64,000 nucleotides of DNA from an uncultured Sphingomonas sp. (GTDB lineage Bacteria; Pseudomonadota; Alphaproteobacteria; Sphingomonadales; Sphingomonadaceae): NCBI RefSeq assembly GCF_936927845.1, contig NZ_CAKZHV010000002.1, forward strand, positions 1 to 64,000, in the 5' to 3' direction. The stretch's first letter is position 1. Each line of letters begins with the position of its first letter. The notes beneath the pieces were generated by a model, which saw only the letters and a program-made list of their open reading frames with translations, had not been told where the DNA came from and did not search any database. This document shows positions 33,070 to 42,574 of this stretch, in pieces. A program made the translations under genes and the position numbers.

Positions 33070-33713
33070 GAGGCGCCTCCCGGCAGCTCAATCTCACTGA
33101 CCTTGAGCGCCTCGCCCGCGGGCGTGACGATCGCCGGCACGTGCGCGATGCCGAAGTGCCCGGTCAGCTTGCCTTGCTGGTCGAAGAAGAACCGGCGCTT
33201 CTTCTCGCCCATGCGGTCGAAGGGCGAACCGGCTACGAAGATGATCTTGGCGGTTGTCGCGCTCCACCGCTTGGTAGCCCATTCCACTTGGGCGTCGTCG
33301 CGACCGTCGATGAAGACCAGATCCGTCTTCATGCTCACGAAGGAAAGTGGGTTCACCTTCTGGCCTGCCTGCGCGATCAGCCGTCCCTTCCGATCGCGGA
33401 TGTCGCGCTCGAGGACGATGGACGGATCGAAGGTCCAGCTGCGCGCTTCGCGAACGGCACCGATGCCGGCGACGGGAAGCGGGTTGCGGACGCGATCCTC
33501 AGCTTTGGCGGCAAGCGCTGCCTGCATCCGGTCTACGCTCCCGTTCGCCTGCATCGCCTTCAGCTTGGCATCGATGGTGGTCAGCAGATCGGGCTCAGCG
33601 ATCCCCCAGGTCTGACCCATGACGCCATGGTCACGCGCGAGGGCTTCCCGCGCGAAAGGATAGACGGAGGTCGCGGCGAGAAGACCGCCGAGGAGGAGCG
33701 CGCGCCGGATCAC
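33066..33713 (-). CDS. traW: TraW, F-type pilus assembly protein
   Basis: A signal peptide (residues 1-27) precedes the TraW features GVMGQTWGIAEPDLL and RDRKGRLIAQAGQKVNPL. Also family-typical are LVFIDGRDDAQVEWA, IFVAGSPFDR and RFFFDQQGKLTGHFGIAHVPAIV. TraW acts in the periplasm with TrbC in pilus assembly. Length 215 aa is typical. Confidence 0.93.
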   Translation of the reverse strand: MIRRALLLGGLLAATSVYPFAREALARDHGVMGQTWGIAEPDLLTTIDAKLKAMQANGSVDRMQAALAAKAEDRVRNPLPVAGIGAVREARSWTFDPSIVLERDIRDRKGRLIAQAGQKVNPLSFVSMKTDLVFIDGRDDAQVEWATKRWSATTAKIIFVAGSPFDRMGEKKRRFFFDQQGKLTGHFGIAHVPAIVTPAGEALKVSEIELPGGAS

Positions 33714-34303
33714 AGGATGGGTGTCCCGGTGCCGATCAGCTGCTTGCGGCAGGCAAAGCCGATCTCCGCATAGCGGCTGTCGAACCCGTCCGGATGCGGC
33801 GACCCTACATAGTAGCAGCCTTCCGGCACCCGGCCGACCGGTCCCGGTGTCAGCGTCTCACCAAAGCGCGACCGCGGCTTCATGTGTGCGACGCGCACCC
33901 CGTTCACCAGCACCCACGGTCCGTCATGCCTGACCAGGTCACCCGGCATCCCGATCACGCGCTTTCCGAACGGCCCCGAGTCCGGCCCAAAATGGCGACG
34001 GACGAGCGCATTGCTCGGCGGGACGAAAAAGACGTACTTGCCCTTCGCGACCTCTCCGCCCTTCTCGACGAAGAACGCCCAGTTGGGCAGGCTCTCGCTG
34101 GCGTTGATCATGAAGGCGTGGGTGTCACGCCAACTCGTGATGCCGTTGTAGCTCGCCATAATGAAGGCCAGCAGCGCGACCGAGCTCCACTGCCGCACGC
34201 GCTGCCGGCGCAGCGCGCCTTTCAGCTTAGACGGCGTCGGCGCGCTGTTCGGAGCAACCGAGAAGAGATCGCCCTGCAGGCGGGCATCAATTCGCGACGC
34301 CAT
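33710..34303 (-). CDS. Signal peptidase S26 family, conjugative transfer protease (TraF/TrhF type)
   Basis: One membrane segment (SVALLAFIMASYNGI) is followed by the serine/lysine active site: Ser71 in ASESLPNWAFF and Lys114 in GKRVIGMPGD. This is the S26 peptidase that matures pilin or other secretion proteins in RP4- and H-type systems, distinct from the thioredoxin TraF at 27698. I chose ATG 34303 because upstream sequence is trbI in another frame. Coupled to traW. Confidence 0.88.
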   Translation of the reverse strand: MASRIDARLQGDLFSVAPNSAPTPSKLKGALRRQRVRQWSSVALLAFIMASYNGITSWRDTHAFMINASESLPNWAFFVEKGGEVAKGKYVFFVPPSNALVRRHFGPDSGPFGKRVIGMPGDLVRHDGPWVLVNGVRVAHMKPRSRFGETLTPGPVGRVPEGCYYVGSPHPDGFDSRYAEIGFACRKQLIGTGTPIL

Positions 34304-34955
34304 TGGTGCCTCCGGAGGCCGGGCCCGCGCTGGCGAAGGGAGATGCTGCGGGGGCAGCGGCGAAGGGCGAGGGAGCCGCGCTGGCGAGAGCGCTCGGGTC
34401 TGCGGCCGGCGCTGGCGGCAGCGGAGCGGCCGCGCCGACCTGCGGGGCCGCGGCAGGCGCGGGCGCCGCTGCCGGCAGCGGCACCTTGGCGTAGACCGCC
34501 TTGCGGACCTGGTCGGTGATGTCCGGAACGTTCTTCGAGAGGACGGCCTCGCCCACCAGCACGGTCGTGCCGTTGGCACCGATCCGTTTCAGTTCTTCCT
34601 CGATCGCGGCCATGAAGCGCCCGGTCTGCTGGGTCACCGCTTCAGGCGTTCCGTTGCTGTGGCTCTGCGCTTGAACGTACTCAGTTACGAGCGCCTCGAG
34701 GCGGACGCTTGCCATCGGGATCTGCGGGGGCGCTGCGGCAATGTGCTTGGTCACCCAGGCCGCCCAAAGCAGCATCACCACCGCGATCGCGGCGAACGCC
34801 CAGGTGATCGGCGGAAGTCCCTCTTTCCGGGCAGGCGCCGGCCGGCTGGCGGCGACGCGCGGCGCACGCGGTGCCGGGGCTGGTGCGGGCGCCTCCGCGA
34901 TGGGGGCAACGGTCGGAGCGGCGACCGGCGGGGCCTGTTCGAGAACATCAGCCAT
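34287..34955 (-). CDS. trbI: TrbI, F-type inner-membrane protein
   Basis: A Pro/Ala-rich cytoplasmic region leads to one membrane segment (ITWAFAAIAVVMLLWAAWVT, about residues 53-72). The TrbI domain follows (VRLEALVTEYVQAQ, TGRFMAAIEEELKRI, TVLVGEAVLSKNVPDITDQV). The C-terminal 70 residues are low-complexity Ala/Pro, an extension not in F TrbI. The start is ATG 34955. TrbI influences pilus retraction in F. Confidence 0.85.
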   Translation of the reverse strand: MADVLEQAPPVAAPTVAPIAEAPAPAPAPRAPRVAASRPAPARKEGLPPITWAFAAIAVVMLLWAAWVTKHIAAAPPQIPMASVRLEALVTEYVQAQSHSNGTPEAVTQQTGRFMAAIEEELKRIGANGTTVLVGEAVLSKNVPDITDQVRKAVYAKVPLPAAAPAPAAAPQVGAAAPLPPAPAADPSALASAAPSPFAAAPAASPFASAGPASGGTNGVAN

Positions 34956-35340
34956 GGGAAGCGCCTTTCGCGGGAACGAGGATGGTGAGGAGAAGCCGTC
35001 CACGGGCGATCGCCACCAGCGCGAAGATGAGCGCTTCGACGACGTGGACCTGGCCCATGAAAGTCGCCCGGCGCAGCCCGTCGGCCGCGACGAAGCGGGT
35101 GCCGAGATTGCCGAGATGCGAGAAGAATCCGAGCGACGTGAAGTTGCCGAGCATCAGGAAGAAGAGGACCAGAACGCCCATGCTCGCGAGCGTGGTCATG
35201 ATGAGCCAGCCGGACAGCCGAAGAGCAACATAGCTGGTGTCGGCAACGGCACGGCCGAGGTCCTGACGCCATTCATATCGCGGGGCTGCGCGCCGGACGG
35301 TCCATTTCTCACCGTTAGCGAGGGGCTGGATCACGCTCAT
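34948..35340 (-). CDS. Two-helix membrane protein downstream of traC, 130 aa
   Basis: I chose ATG 35340, which overlaps the traC stop (ATGA); the same frame is open further but lies inside traC. Two membrane helices (LIMTTLASMGVLVLFFLML, VVEALIFALVAIARGRLLL) flank a loop. No family recognised. It is coupled on both sides and is therefore expressed with the secretion operon. Confidence 0.6.
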   Translation of the reverse strand: MSVIQPLANGEKWTVRRAAPRYEWRQDLGRAVADTSYVALRLSGWLIMTTLASMGVLVLFFLMLGNFTSLGFFSHLGNLGTRFVAADGLRRATFMGQVHVVEALIFALVAIARGRLLLTILVPAKGASHG

Positions 35341-37877
35341 TCCGCGGCCTCCGCATACTGCTCTGGGAAGGCGACCCGCTCGATTGCCTCGTCCATCGAG
35401 AAGCCCTGCTCGATCAGGTGCTCGATCGAGGCGAAGGTTTGCGGGCTGGACGAGTAGAGGGTTGCCGAATAGCGATCGAGAACAAGCCGGCCGACCGCCT
35501 GGCTGTCCGGTCCCTTGATCATGATGTCCGAATACTCGGCGCCGTTTCGCTTCAGGGAGCGCAGCAGGCTCTCGGTATAGGGGTCCATGTCGAACCGCCC
35601 GTGCTTCTGGAAATCCGAGATCGTGTCGGGCTTCTGCATCAGGATGACGGACCAGTCGCTGTTCTCCAGCGCGGCGAGGCTGCCCTCCGACTTGTAATAG
35701 TCGTTGAGGCTCTGGGTCGCCGTGATGAGCGAGGCGCCGTACTTGCGGCACGTGCGGCTGTAGGTCTCGACGAAGTCAGCCATCGAACCGCCGCGCAGCA
35801 TCTGCCACGCCTCGTCGATCAGGAGCGCCTTGGGGATCTGGCGATCCATCCGGCGCATGGTCTGCGACGAAAGGAACATGATCGCCGTCAGAACCACGCT
35901 CCGCAGCTCCTCGCGGCTCGACAGGTCCGAGAGTTCGAACACTGTCAGCGCATTCGACATGTCCACCGAAGCTTCGCCGAGGAAGAAGCGGCCATAGGTG
36001 CCGCCTGCCGAGAACGGGAACATCGCGATCGCGAGGTCGGCGCCTTGCGGCGTACCATCCGCTTTCAGAGCGGCGACGACGTCATCGACGGACCCATTCC
36101 TGCCTTTGGCCTCCCAGACGCGATTGACGGCGCTGTCGATCAGTCCCCGTTCGGTGTCGGTCAGCTTGTCGACGTGGCGGCCCATCTGGCCGATGATCGA
36201 CTTCAGCATGGCCAGAGCGTCGACGAGGTAGTCCTCGTCCTGCGCAACCAACGACTCATCGATCATCGAGAACGGATTGAGCGAGAACCCGTCGCGGAGC
36301 CGGAACTCGACGAAATTGCCGCCGAGGCTCTTGGCCATGTGCTCGAACGACCGGCCGTCGTCGATCACGATGATTTTGGCGCCGACGCCGGCGAACGCTG
36401 CGCACAGCTCCTGCAGCGCGACCGACTTGCCGCTGCCCGATTTACCGAACACGGCCACGTTGTGGTTGCCGGCCTTGTTCTCGAAGGGCGACCAGAAGAA
36501 GGGTTGGCCGCGCCGGCCGACGAACATCAGGTGGGGTAGCGGCCCGCCCAGATACTCGCCTTGGATAGGGAGCATGTTTGCGGCGGTGCTGGTCAGCATC
36601 GTCCGCATCCGCTTCATGCGCTTCAGGTCGGCATCAAGCCCGTTGGCCAGCGTCATCGGCAGGCACGACATGAAAGCCATAATCTGCAGGAAGCGCTCAT
36701 CCAGCAGGTCCCAGCCCGCCGCCTTGTACATCGATTTCAGGGTTCGCTCGTTGGCGTCCCCGGATCCCTTCGGGCTGATGATGCCGACTGCGTAATAGGC
36801 CTGCACCAGCTTCTTACCGAGGCGGATCTCCTGGCTCACATGCTCCCACTCGCGGCTCTGACCCTTGAGCTGGGGCAGCAGCCGGGCGGACTTGCTGTCG
36901 GCGAGGCTCGAGGTCCGCATGAACTTATAGTTCGCCTTCGACGACGCCGCCTGCTCGTCCTGGTAGCAGAGGCACAGTGAGGTGAGGGTGGGGCACCCCG
37001 GCCGCAGCTTGTCGGAGAACATGTCGCCGATCACCTTCTGGACGTCCCATGGCGCCCAGCGGTTCGGGAAATTGCGAACGGAGAAGAAGCGGTAGTCGAA
37101 CGTGTCGGGTCGGATCTCCTCGTAGCGGGTCTCGCCCGAGAGGTTCGTCACGGCACGCAGCGGTTCGACAGACACCAGCAGCCGATCCGCCTGCACGACG
37201 GTCTGGACGTCGCGCCGGACGCACTGGTCGGCGATCGGGTCGTATTCCGAATACTCGGTCGCGTGATCGGTGACGTCGAACGCGGGTGCCGTGATGTCAT
37301 CGATGAGGCTGATGAGGTCGACGGGACCGAGCCGGCTTGAGGCCATGTTGATCGACTGGAGCGTCGAGACGATGCTGTCGCGGACCGCAGAGAGCTCGGC
37401 CGGCGTCGCCTTGCTGTTCGCGATCGAGACAGAGAGGAAAATCCGGTGATTGCGGACGTGGAAGGGCCCGTCCTTCGACATCGTGAACCACGCGCCGGAT
37501 CGAAGAAACGCCGAGCGATGCTCCGCGATCTTGCGATGCACGCCACCTGCCGCGAAGCGAGGTAGGGCGTAGCGGGCGATGAGACTTCCAACGCGCGGGC
37601 TCTGAAACGCCAGTACCTGGACACAGGAACCCGGCGCGATGTTCTCGGACAGCAGCTGCGCGATGATCTCGCCGGTGCGCTCGTCCGCGCCCATCAACGG
37701 GGCCACCTCCAGAGCGAACGCAATCGAGTTCGTCTGGAAGAAGATGTCCGTCTTGCGGTCGAAGCTGCGGTACGGCAGCCATTGCGAGAGCATCGGCGCG
37801 CCGTGCGAGGGCGTACCCTCGTCCATCCCGCGCTTGTCGCCAAGGAGACGGGCGATGAAGCCGGTTTTGGCGGCCAT
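35337..37877 (-). CDS. traC: TraC, F-type secretion ATPase (VirB4 family)
   Basis: TraC powers pilus assembly at the inner membrane. The N-terminal TraC-specific domain contains SFDRKTDIFFQTNS and TLQSINMASSRL. Walker A, GKSGSGKS, is at about residues 478-485. Walker B is KALLIDEAWQML, and the C-terminal RGTP-type segment follows near SLITATQSLNDYY. Length 846 aa matches F TraC (875). Confidence 0.95.
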   Translation of the reverse strand: MAAKTGFIARLLGDKRGMDEGTPSHGAPMLSQWLPYRSFDRKTDIFFQTNSIAFALEVAPLMGADERTGEIIAQLLSENIAPGSCVQVLAFQSPRVGSLIARYALPRFAAGGVHRKIAEHRSAFLRSGAWFTMSKDGPFHVRNHRIFLSVSIANSKATPAELSAVRDSIVSTLQSINMASSRLGPVDLISLIDDITAPAFDVTDHATEYSEYDPIADQCVRRDVQTVVQADRLLVSVEPLRAVTNLSGETRYEEIRPDTFDYRFFSVRNFPNRWAPWDVQKVIGDMFSDKLRPGCPTLTSLCLCYQDEQAASSKANYKFMRTSSLADSKSARLLPQLKGQSREWEHVSQEIRLGKKLVQAYYAVGIISPKGSGDANERTLKSMYKAAGWDLLDERFLQIMAFMSCLPMTLANGLDADLKRMKRMRTMLTSTAANMLPIQGEYLGGPLPHLMFVGRRGQPFFWSPFENKAGNHNVAVFGKSGSGKSVALQELCAAFAGVGAKIIVIDDGRSFEHMAKSLGGNFVEFRLRDGFSLNPFSMIDESLVAQDEDYLVDALAMLKSIIGQMGRHVDKLTDTERGLIDSAVNRVWEAKGRNGSVDDVVAALKADGTPQGADLAIAMFPFSAGGTYGRFFLGEASVDMSNALTVFELSDLSSREELRSVVLTAIMFLSSQTMRRMDRQIPKALLIDEAWQMLRGGSMADFVETYSRTCRKYGASLITATQSLNDYYKSEGSLAALENSDWSVILMQKPDTISDFQKHGRFDMDPYTESLLRSLKRNGAEYSDIMIKGPDSQAVGRLVLDRYSATLYSSSPQTFASIEHLIEQGFSMDEAIERVAFPEQYAEAAE

Positions 37878-37880
37878 GGC

Positions 37881-38669
37881 TTACTTCTCCACGGAGGGGT
37901 CGAAGGACGCCGGCCGGTTCGCCGGCACGTTCGACGCGTACCGCTTGCCGGCGTCGTCCTGACGCGAACCGACCTGAGCGGGGGCGAGCGTCGACGTCGG
38001 CGTGGGCCGGGAAGCCGCGCCGCTCGCGACCGGTTTGGGCGCGCGCGCCTTCGCGCGAGCGGCCGCAACCGCGGCGATCGTGGGCGTCGAAGCGCTCGTC
38101 GCGGGCTGAGCGTCGGGCTCCGCAGCCGAGACTTCCGGTGCGTCGCTCGGGATGGGTGCGCCGAGCTGCGAAAGGATTTCGGGGCTCACATTGAGCGTGC
38201 TGGAAGCGGTCAGGCCCGGTCCATGCCCGTTGGTGGCTGCCAGCCACTGCCCATTGTCGACGACCGCTTGGACGACGCTGGTCTCGTGGTAACGACCGGC
38301 ACCATCGGTATGCGCCGGAAAGACGATGCGGAGCACCTTCTGCGGCGAAATGCCAGCCGGCGCGCCCGTCGTATAGGCGACGCGCTGCGGCACGGCCTGC
38401 TGCGCGGGGGCGGTGTAGGGGCCGGCGGGGTGGAAGCTGGTGTCCTGGGTGATTTCCGCCAGTGCTTTGTCATCGATCACCGTCGCAGGGGCGCAGCTGC
38501 CACCCTCGGCCGCGCCGCACGAGAAGCTGCCCTTGATGTTGGTCCCGAAGGTCGTGCAGCTGGCCAACATGCCGAGGCTCGCCACCAGGCCGACCGCCGC
38601 GAGGCGCCTGCCACGAGGGCGATACTGGGGCACCGGGCACGCCGGCAGGTGGATGACACCTTTCCTCAT
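37881..38669 (-). CDS. traV: TraV, outer-membrane lipoprotein (VirB7-like)
   Basis: A lipoprotein signal is present: after a basic leader, LASLGMLASC gives the lipobox, and SCTTFGTNIKGSFSCGAAEGGSC matches TraV. The C-terminal 100 residues are a Pro/Ala/Ser-rich tail. TraV anchors the TraB/TraK outer-membrane core. I chose ATG 38669, which overlaps the dsbC stop (ATGA). Length 262 aa is longer than F TraV (171) because of the tail. Confidence 0.85.
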   Translation of the reverse strand: MRKGVIHLPACPVPQYRPRGRRLAAVGLVASLGMLASCTTFGTNIKGSFSCGAAEGGSCAPATVIDDKALAEITQDTSFHPAGPYTAPAQQAVPQRVAYTTGAPAGISPQKVLRIVFPAHTDGAGRYHETSVVQAVVDNGQWLAATNGHGPGLTASSTLNVSPEILSQLGAPIPSDAPEVSAAEPDAQPATSASTPTIAAVAAARAKARAPKPVASGAASRPTPTSTLAPAQVGSRQDDAGKRYASNVPANRPASFDPSVEK

Positions 38670-39481
38670 GACTTGGCTCCCTTCAGCCATTGCGCAAGCA
38701 GGGGTTTGGGTTTGAAGCCTTCGAGCACAGCGCCGTCGGAGCGAACGATGACGGGGGTGCCGTTCAGGCCGTGCGCGCGGGCGAATGCTTCGTTCTCATC
38801 CAGCCCGCTGGTGTCGCACTTCGGCCCGGGCCTGATCGGGTCCTGCGCATAGGCGGCTCGCACCGCCGCGTGACGGTCCCGCGCGCAGAGCACCTGGTCG
38901 GCGATCTCGCGGCTGCCGAGGACCGAAATTGGGCGCTCGACGACGGTAACGTTCATCGTCTCAAGCGTCTGGCTGAGAGCCCGACAATAGCCGCAGTGGA
39001 AGTCGGAGAAGACGGTCACCTTCTCCGGCCCGCTGCCCCATACGATCGCGCCCTTGTTCGAAAGGCGAGACAGGTCGAGGCGCTGCGCGACCGCCGGCTG
39101 CGTGACCCGCGTGCCCGTCCCTGCAGTGGTCGCCTCGGGCGCGTCGGCCGCGGCGTTCGCCTTCGCGGCACTGCCGACCAGCATGTCGGGGTTGAGCGCG
39201 AGGAGACGCGCGGCCGTCAGGTCCTGGCGGGTCTGCATGTCGTACACGCGGCCGATCACCAGATATCGGGCGCTCCGGTCGACGTAGAAGAGGTTCTGCC
39301 CTGCAACGACCTCGCAGAGCCCATCGACCTTGGAGCAGTCCACCGACGTCACCTTGGTTTTGGGCAATCTCTCCTTCAGCGCTGCCTCGACCTGGGTAGC
39401 GGTCGGCGCGGTCGCGCTGCCCGTCAGCATCATCGCGGCACTCGCGAGGACTGCGAGAAGTGTTCCTTGTGCCATGCCCAT
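38666..39481 (-). CDS. dsbC: DsbC-like disulfide isomerase of the tra operon
   Basis: An N-terminal signal peptide is followed by a DsbC dimerisation-like region and a thioredoxin fold with active site CGYC at residues 163-166 (TVFSDFHCGYCRALSQ) and the cis-Pro segment NGTPVIV. It should shuffle disulfides in the Cys-rich TraN, TraU and TraV. Such genes occur in several F-type operons. Start is ATG 39481; ATG 39475 is also possible. Confidence 0.9.
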   Translation of the reverse strand: MGMAQGTLLAVLASAAMMLTGSATAPTATQVEAALKERLPKTKVTSVDCSKVDGLCEVVAGQNLFYVDRSARYLVIGRVYDMQTRQDLTAARLLALNPDMLVGSAAKANAAADAPEATTAGTGTRVTQPAVAQRLDLSRLSNKGAIVWGSGPEKVTVFSDFHCGYCRALSQTLETMNVTVVERPISVLGSREIADQVLCARDRHAAVRAAYAQDPIRPGPKCDTSGLDENEAFARAHGLNGTPVIVRSDGAVLEGFKPKPLLAQWLKGAKS

Positions 39482-39524
39482 TACGCCCTTTGCTCCCGAC
39501 CCGGTTTCGCCCGATCTGGCCGGC

Positions 39525-40859
39525 TCAGTTCTGGATGAAGACGCCCTCGAGGAAGACGATCTCGACGTTGATCCCGGTCGGCATCTCGATGACCGGCTGG
39601 TATTGCTCGGCTCTCTCGATCAGATATTTGCTGACCATGTCCGCCGACTGGGCGACGCCATTGCCGAAGCCACCCTGCGCCAGCTCGCCCACGTCGAGCT
39701 GGCGGCGCTTGCCGTTCACGGTGACGTTGGTGCCGTTTAGGATGGCGTCGGTATTTGCGGAGAAGCCGCGCCCGAACCCGCCCGCGACACCGGCAAGGAA
39801 GGCCTGGCCGACAAGACCACCCTCGCGGCTCACGACACGGCCGCGGACACCCGTCTTGCCGGCGAAGGAGATGAAGCCCTTCACGTCGGACACCGCGTAG
39901 CGGCCGTTGGCCTGGGGGCAGGTCATCCGCTGCAGCTTCACGTAGACCTTCTCGCTGCTCAGATCGCCGCGAGCGGCGCCGTTGACGAGGCAACCCTGGA
40001 TGCGCGTCGTGAGGAGCTTGCCGTCACGGTACACCGACCGTGCCGGGCCGGTGATGCGCAGCACGACCGGCAGCGGATCGGTCTGGGACTGGACACCCGC
40101 GGACGCGTCGACGCCGACGATGACCTTGGCCTGCGCGATCGAGTTCGGGGGCAGGTAGTTCGGGCTGTCGGTGTAGCTTGTGGTGCCGCCCGAGATCCGG
40201 GTCGCCGTACCCGAGGGTCCACCCTCGAAGGACACCAGCTTGATCTGGCGCGACGAGCCGCCCGCGGCCGCAGCTGCGGCTTCGGCGGGTGTCATCGGTG
40301 CCGCTCCCGGGGCTCGATAGTTCGCTGCCCCCATCGGCCCATACATCGGCGCGGGGAGAGGCGCGGGGGCCGGTGTCGGGGCGCTGCGCGCCTGCGCCAG
40401 CTGCTGGCGGAGTTGGTCGTTCTCCTGCTGATAGGCGCCCATGACACGCTGACCATCGGTCGCCATCGAAGTATTCTGACCCTGCAGCGCGGCGACCTGC
40501 TCCTGAAGCTGGCGCATCTGCTGCGCCTGACCGTCGACCGACTTCAGCTGGTTGTTCATCGACTGCATCTGCGCTTCGGAAGCGGCCTGCCACTCCTTCT
40601 GCGACATGTTCCGGTTGACGATGTCGTCGGTTGCGATCTTCGTCTCTTTGCCGCCCGCCTCGGTGACCGTGGCAGACTTGCCGTCGTCCATGATGTACCA
40701 GGAGCCCAGTACCAGCGCGATCGCTGCGCCGCCCGACATGTAGAGGATCTGCTTCTTCCGAACGGCCTCGTTGCCGTCCATCATGTCGGTGCTTTCGCCG
40801 TCCTCGGGCTCCGCATCGAGCTGCTTGGGTTTGCGCTTGAAGATGTCCGCGAGGCTCAT
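39525..40859 (-). CDS. traB: TraB, envelope-spanning core protein (VirB10-like)
   Basis: A short cytoplasmic N-terminus leads to one membrane helix (ILYMSGGAAIALVLGSWYIM). A coiled coil (NNQLKSVDGQAQQMRQLQEQVAAL) and a Pro-rich linker follow. The VirB10-like beta domain comes next (PPNSIAQAKVIVGVDASAG, KVYVKLQRMTCPQANGRYAV). It joins inner and outer membranes and binds TraV and TraK. Length 444 aa is close to F TraB (475). Its ATG overlaps the traK stop by 4 bp. Confidence 0.93.
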   Translation of the reverse strand: MSLADIFKRKPKQLDAEPEDGESTDMMDGNEAVRKKQILYMSGGAAIALVLGSWYIMDDGKSATVTEAGGKETKIATDDIVNRNMSQKEWQAASEAQMQSMNNQLKSVDGQAQQMRQLQEQVAALQGQNTSMATDGQRVMGAYQQENDQLRQQLAQARSAPTPAPAPLPAPMYGPMGAANYRAPGAAPMTPAEAAAAAAGGSSRQIKLVSFEGGPSGTATRISGGTTSYTDSPNYLPPNSIAQAKVIVGVDASAGVQSQTDPLPVVLRITGPARSVYRDGKLLTTRIQGCLVNGAARGDLSSEKVYVKLQRMTCPQANGRYAVSDVKGFISFAGKTGVRGRVVSREGGLVGQAFLAGVAGGFGRGFSANTDAILNGTNVTVNGKRRQLDVGELAQGGFGNGVAQSADMVSKYLIERAEQYQPVIEMPTGINVEIVFLEGVFIQN

Positions 40860-41671
40860 GGCCGGACTCCGTTGGCGAGACCGGCGGGCGTGACGATATA
40901 GGCGGTGGTCGCCTCGCCGGGCTTGAGTTGAGGGTTGGCGACGCTGACCGCGATCGCGTTCGACGGGGCAATCGTGCCCTCACCAAGGGACACCGGCTGG
41001 CGACCCTTATTCTCGATCTTGAGCACCCGGCCGGCGAGAGCAGCGCCGCGATACTCGGTGACCATCTGCACCTTGAGCGTGCCCACCATCACCGGGTCCG
41101 TGCCGGCTGGGATGACGTCGAAGCCATCGAGCGAGGACGATTGGTACATGGCTTGGACGAGGGTCGCCGACGCCTCCTGCGGAGACACCGATGCCTTGGC
41201 GATCTCCGGGGCGTTCTCGCCGGCGACAATGTCCTTGTTCTCGACGAACACCTGCTGGGCGTCGTCAGCGCCGAGGCGGCAGGCGAACTTGTAGACGTAG
41301 CCCTTGGCGGTCGTGCCGAAGAAGGAGACCTTGGACCGCGAGAACCCCTCGGGCACCGAGAGGTAGATGTCGCCACGCGTCGGTTCATTCACGACGGTGA
41401 AGTCATCGGCCTCGACGCCAGTGGTCAGCTTCGACACGCTGGCGAAGCGATCGTCCTTGAGGCTGACACGGGTGAGGCCCGTCTTGGAGACCGTGCAGCT
41501 GACCTCGCTGTTGTCGCGCGCCAGCACGTGCTCGTCGGCCCACGCCGGAGTCGCGAGCACGATTGCCCCTGCGACAATCATGCCGGCACCGATCCCGCGT
41601 GAGAGGTGGCACCAGCGGGACGCGACAGCCGCGCCGCTGGCCATCAATCCATAGGCAAAGAAGGGCGTCAT
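40856..41671 (-). CDS. traK: TraK, outer-membrane core protein (VirB9-like)
   Basis: After a signal sequence (cleavage near PAWADE), the TraK domain is present: SEVSCTVSKTGLTRVSLKDDRFASV, GDIYLSVPEGFSRSKVSFFGTT and the C-terminal VLKIENKGRQPVSL-LGEGTIAPSNAIAVSV region. TraK forms the outer-membrane ring with TraV and TraB. I chose ATG 41671 because it overlaps the traE stop; the frame upstream overlaps traE. Length 271 aa. Confidence 0.92.
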   Translation of the reverse strand: MTPFFAYGLMASGAAVASRWCHLSRGIGAGMIVAGAIVLATPAWADEHVLARDNSEVSCTVSKTGLTRVSLKDDRFASVSKLTTGVEADDFTVVNEPTRGDIYLSVPEGFSRSKVSFFGTTAKGYVYKFACRLGADDAQQVFVENKDIVAGENAPEIAKASVSPQEASATLVQAMYQSSSLDGFDVIPAGTDPVMVGTLKVQMVTEYRGAALAGRVLKIENKGRQPVSLGEGTIAPSNAIAVSVANPQLKPGEATTAYIVTPAGLANGVRP

Positions 41672-42252
41672 GCGTCGCCTCCGATCGAGGCGCCGCTCGC
41701 ATCGGCCTTGGTCACCATCCCAAAGCCCTTGAGCTGCAGGGAGAGGCCACGATACGCCCAATAAAAGCGGAAGGTCTTCGGCTCGGCGGTGACCGACTTC
41801 GAACCGACGACGGTGTGCAGCGTGCCGGAGACCTCAGACGTGAGCGCCTTAGGATCAACCTTCAGGCTGGCGATCGTAAAATACTGGCTGATGCTCGAGC
41901 CGTTCTGCTCGGTCACGATCTTCATCAGGTCGCGCTTGAGCGCGCCGTGCGACTCCGGGGTCGCGATCGCGAGGATCGACTTCATCCAGTAATCGAGATT
42001 TTCGGGACTGCGGTTGAGGGTCATCAGCGCGGTGTCGCGCGTGACCATCTCCAGATAGTCCTCCGAGACGCCGCTCGACGAGAGGGTCAGAGGCGTCCGG
42101 GCGATAGGCTGGAGAACGATCTCCCGATCGCGCGTGGCGCCGACCAGGAACAGGATCACGACCAGCGCGGCGAGGATCAGCGCGGCCAGCCCGAGGGCAT
42201 TGCGCTGCTTGATGACCCGCTGCGATTGCGCGAGCCCGACACTATAATCCAT
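41668..42252 (-). CDS. traE: TraE, inner-membrane channel protein (VirB8-like)
   Basis: One N-terminal membrane helix (LGLAALILAALVVILFLVGA) and a periplasmic TraE domain (GVSEDYLEMVTRDTALMTLNRSPENLDYW, FTIASLKVDPKALTSEVSG) are present. Length 194 aa matches F TraE (188). TraE is a scaffold of the secretion complex. It is one base from traL. Confidence 0.95.
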   Translation of the reverse strand: MDYSVGLAQSQRVIKQRNALGLAALILAALVVILFLVGATRDREIVLQPIARTPLTLSSSGVSEDYLEMVTRDTALMTLNRSPENLDYWMKSILAIATPESHGALKRDLMKIVTEQNGSSISQYFTIASLKVDPKALTSEVSGTLHTVVGSKSVTAEPKTFRFYWAYRGLSLQLKGFGMVTKADASGASIGGDA

Positions 42253-42253
42253 C

Positions 42254-42538
42254 TCAGCCCACCATCACGCGAAGGTGGGAGGGCGGCGTCGCCTTTAGAC
42301 CTGTGAAACTAGCGGGCAGGTGCCAGTAGGCCATGTGGAGAACCCACGAGGAGGCCTTACCAGCTTTTAATTTGCGAAATCCCCACCAGCCGAATCCTGC
42401 AACCAACAACCCGATCACGATGTGCTGTGACAGGATCCCCCAGACGAACGGGATCGTCATCGCGAGGAACTCATCCAGCGTCCAGAAGCCAATCAGCTCC
42501 GGGTCATCGAGATGCGAGGGAATGGTATACCGGTCCAT
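42254..42538 (-). CDS. traL: TraL, inner-membrane protein (VirB3-like)
   Basis: The sequence begins DRYTIPSHLDDPELIGFWTLDEF, the TraL signature, followed by two membrane segments (AMTIPFVWGILSQHIVIGLLVAGFGWW). Length 94 aa is typical. A 19-bp stretch of this gene (42373-42391) is identical to 1865-1883 near the start of the relaxase operon. Confidence 0.95.
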   Translation of the reverse strand: MDRYTIPSHLDDPELIGFWTLDEFLAMTIPFVWGILSQHIVIGLLVAGFGWWGFRKLKAGKASSWVLHMAYWHLPASFTGLKATPPSHLRVMVG

Positions 42539-42574
42539 AAGCGCGCACCGCCCTCCCAGCGGTTAGTCCAGGCC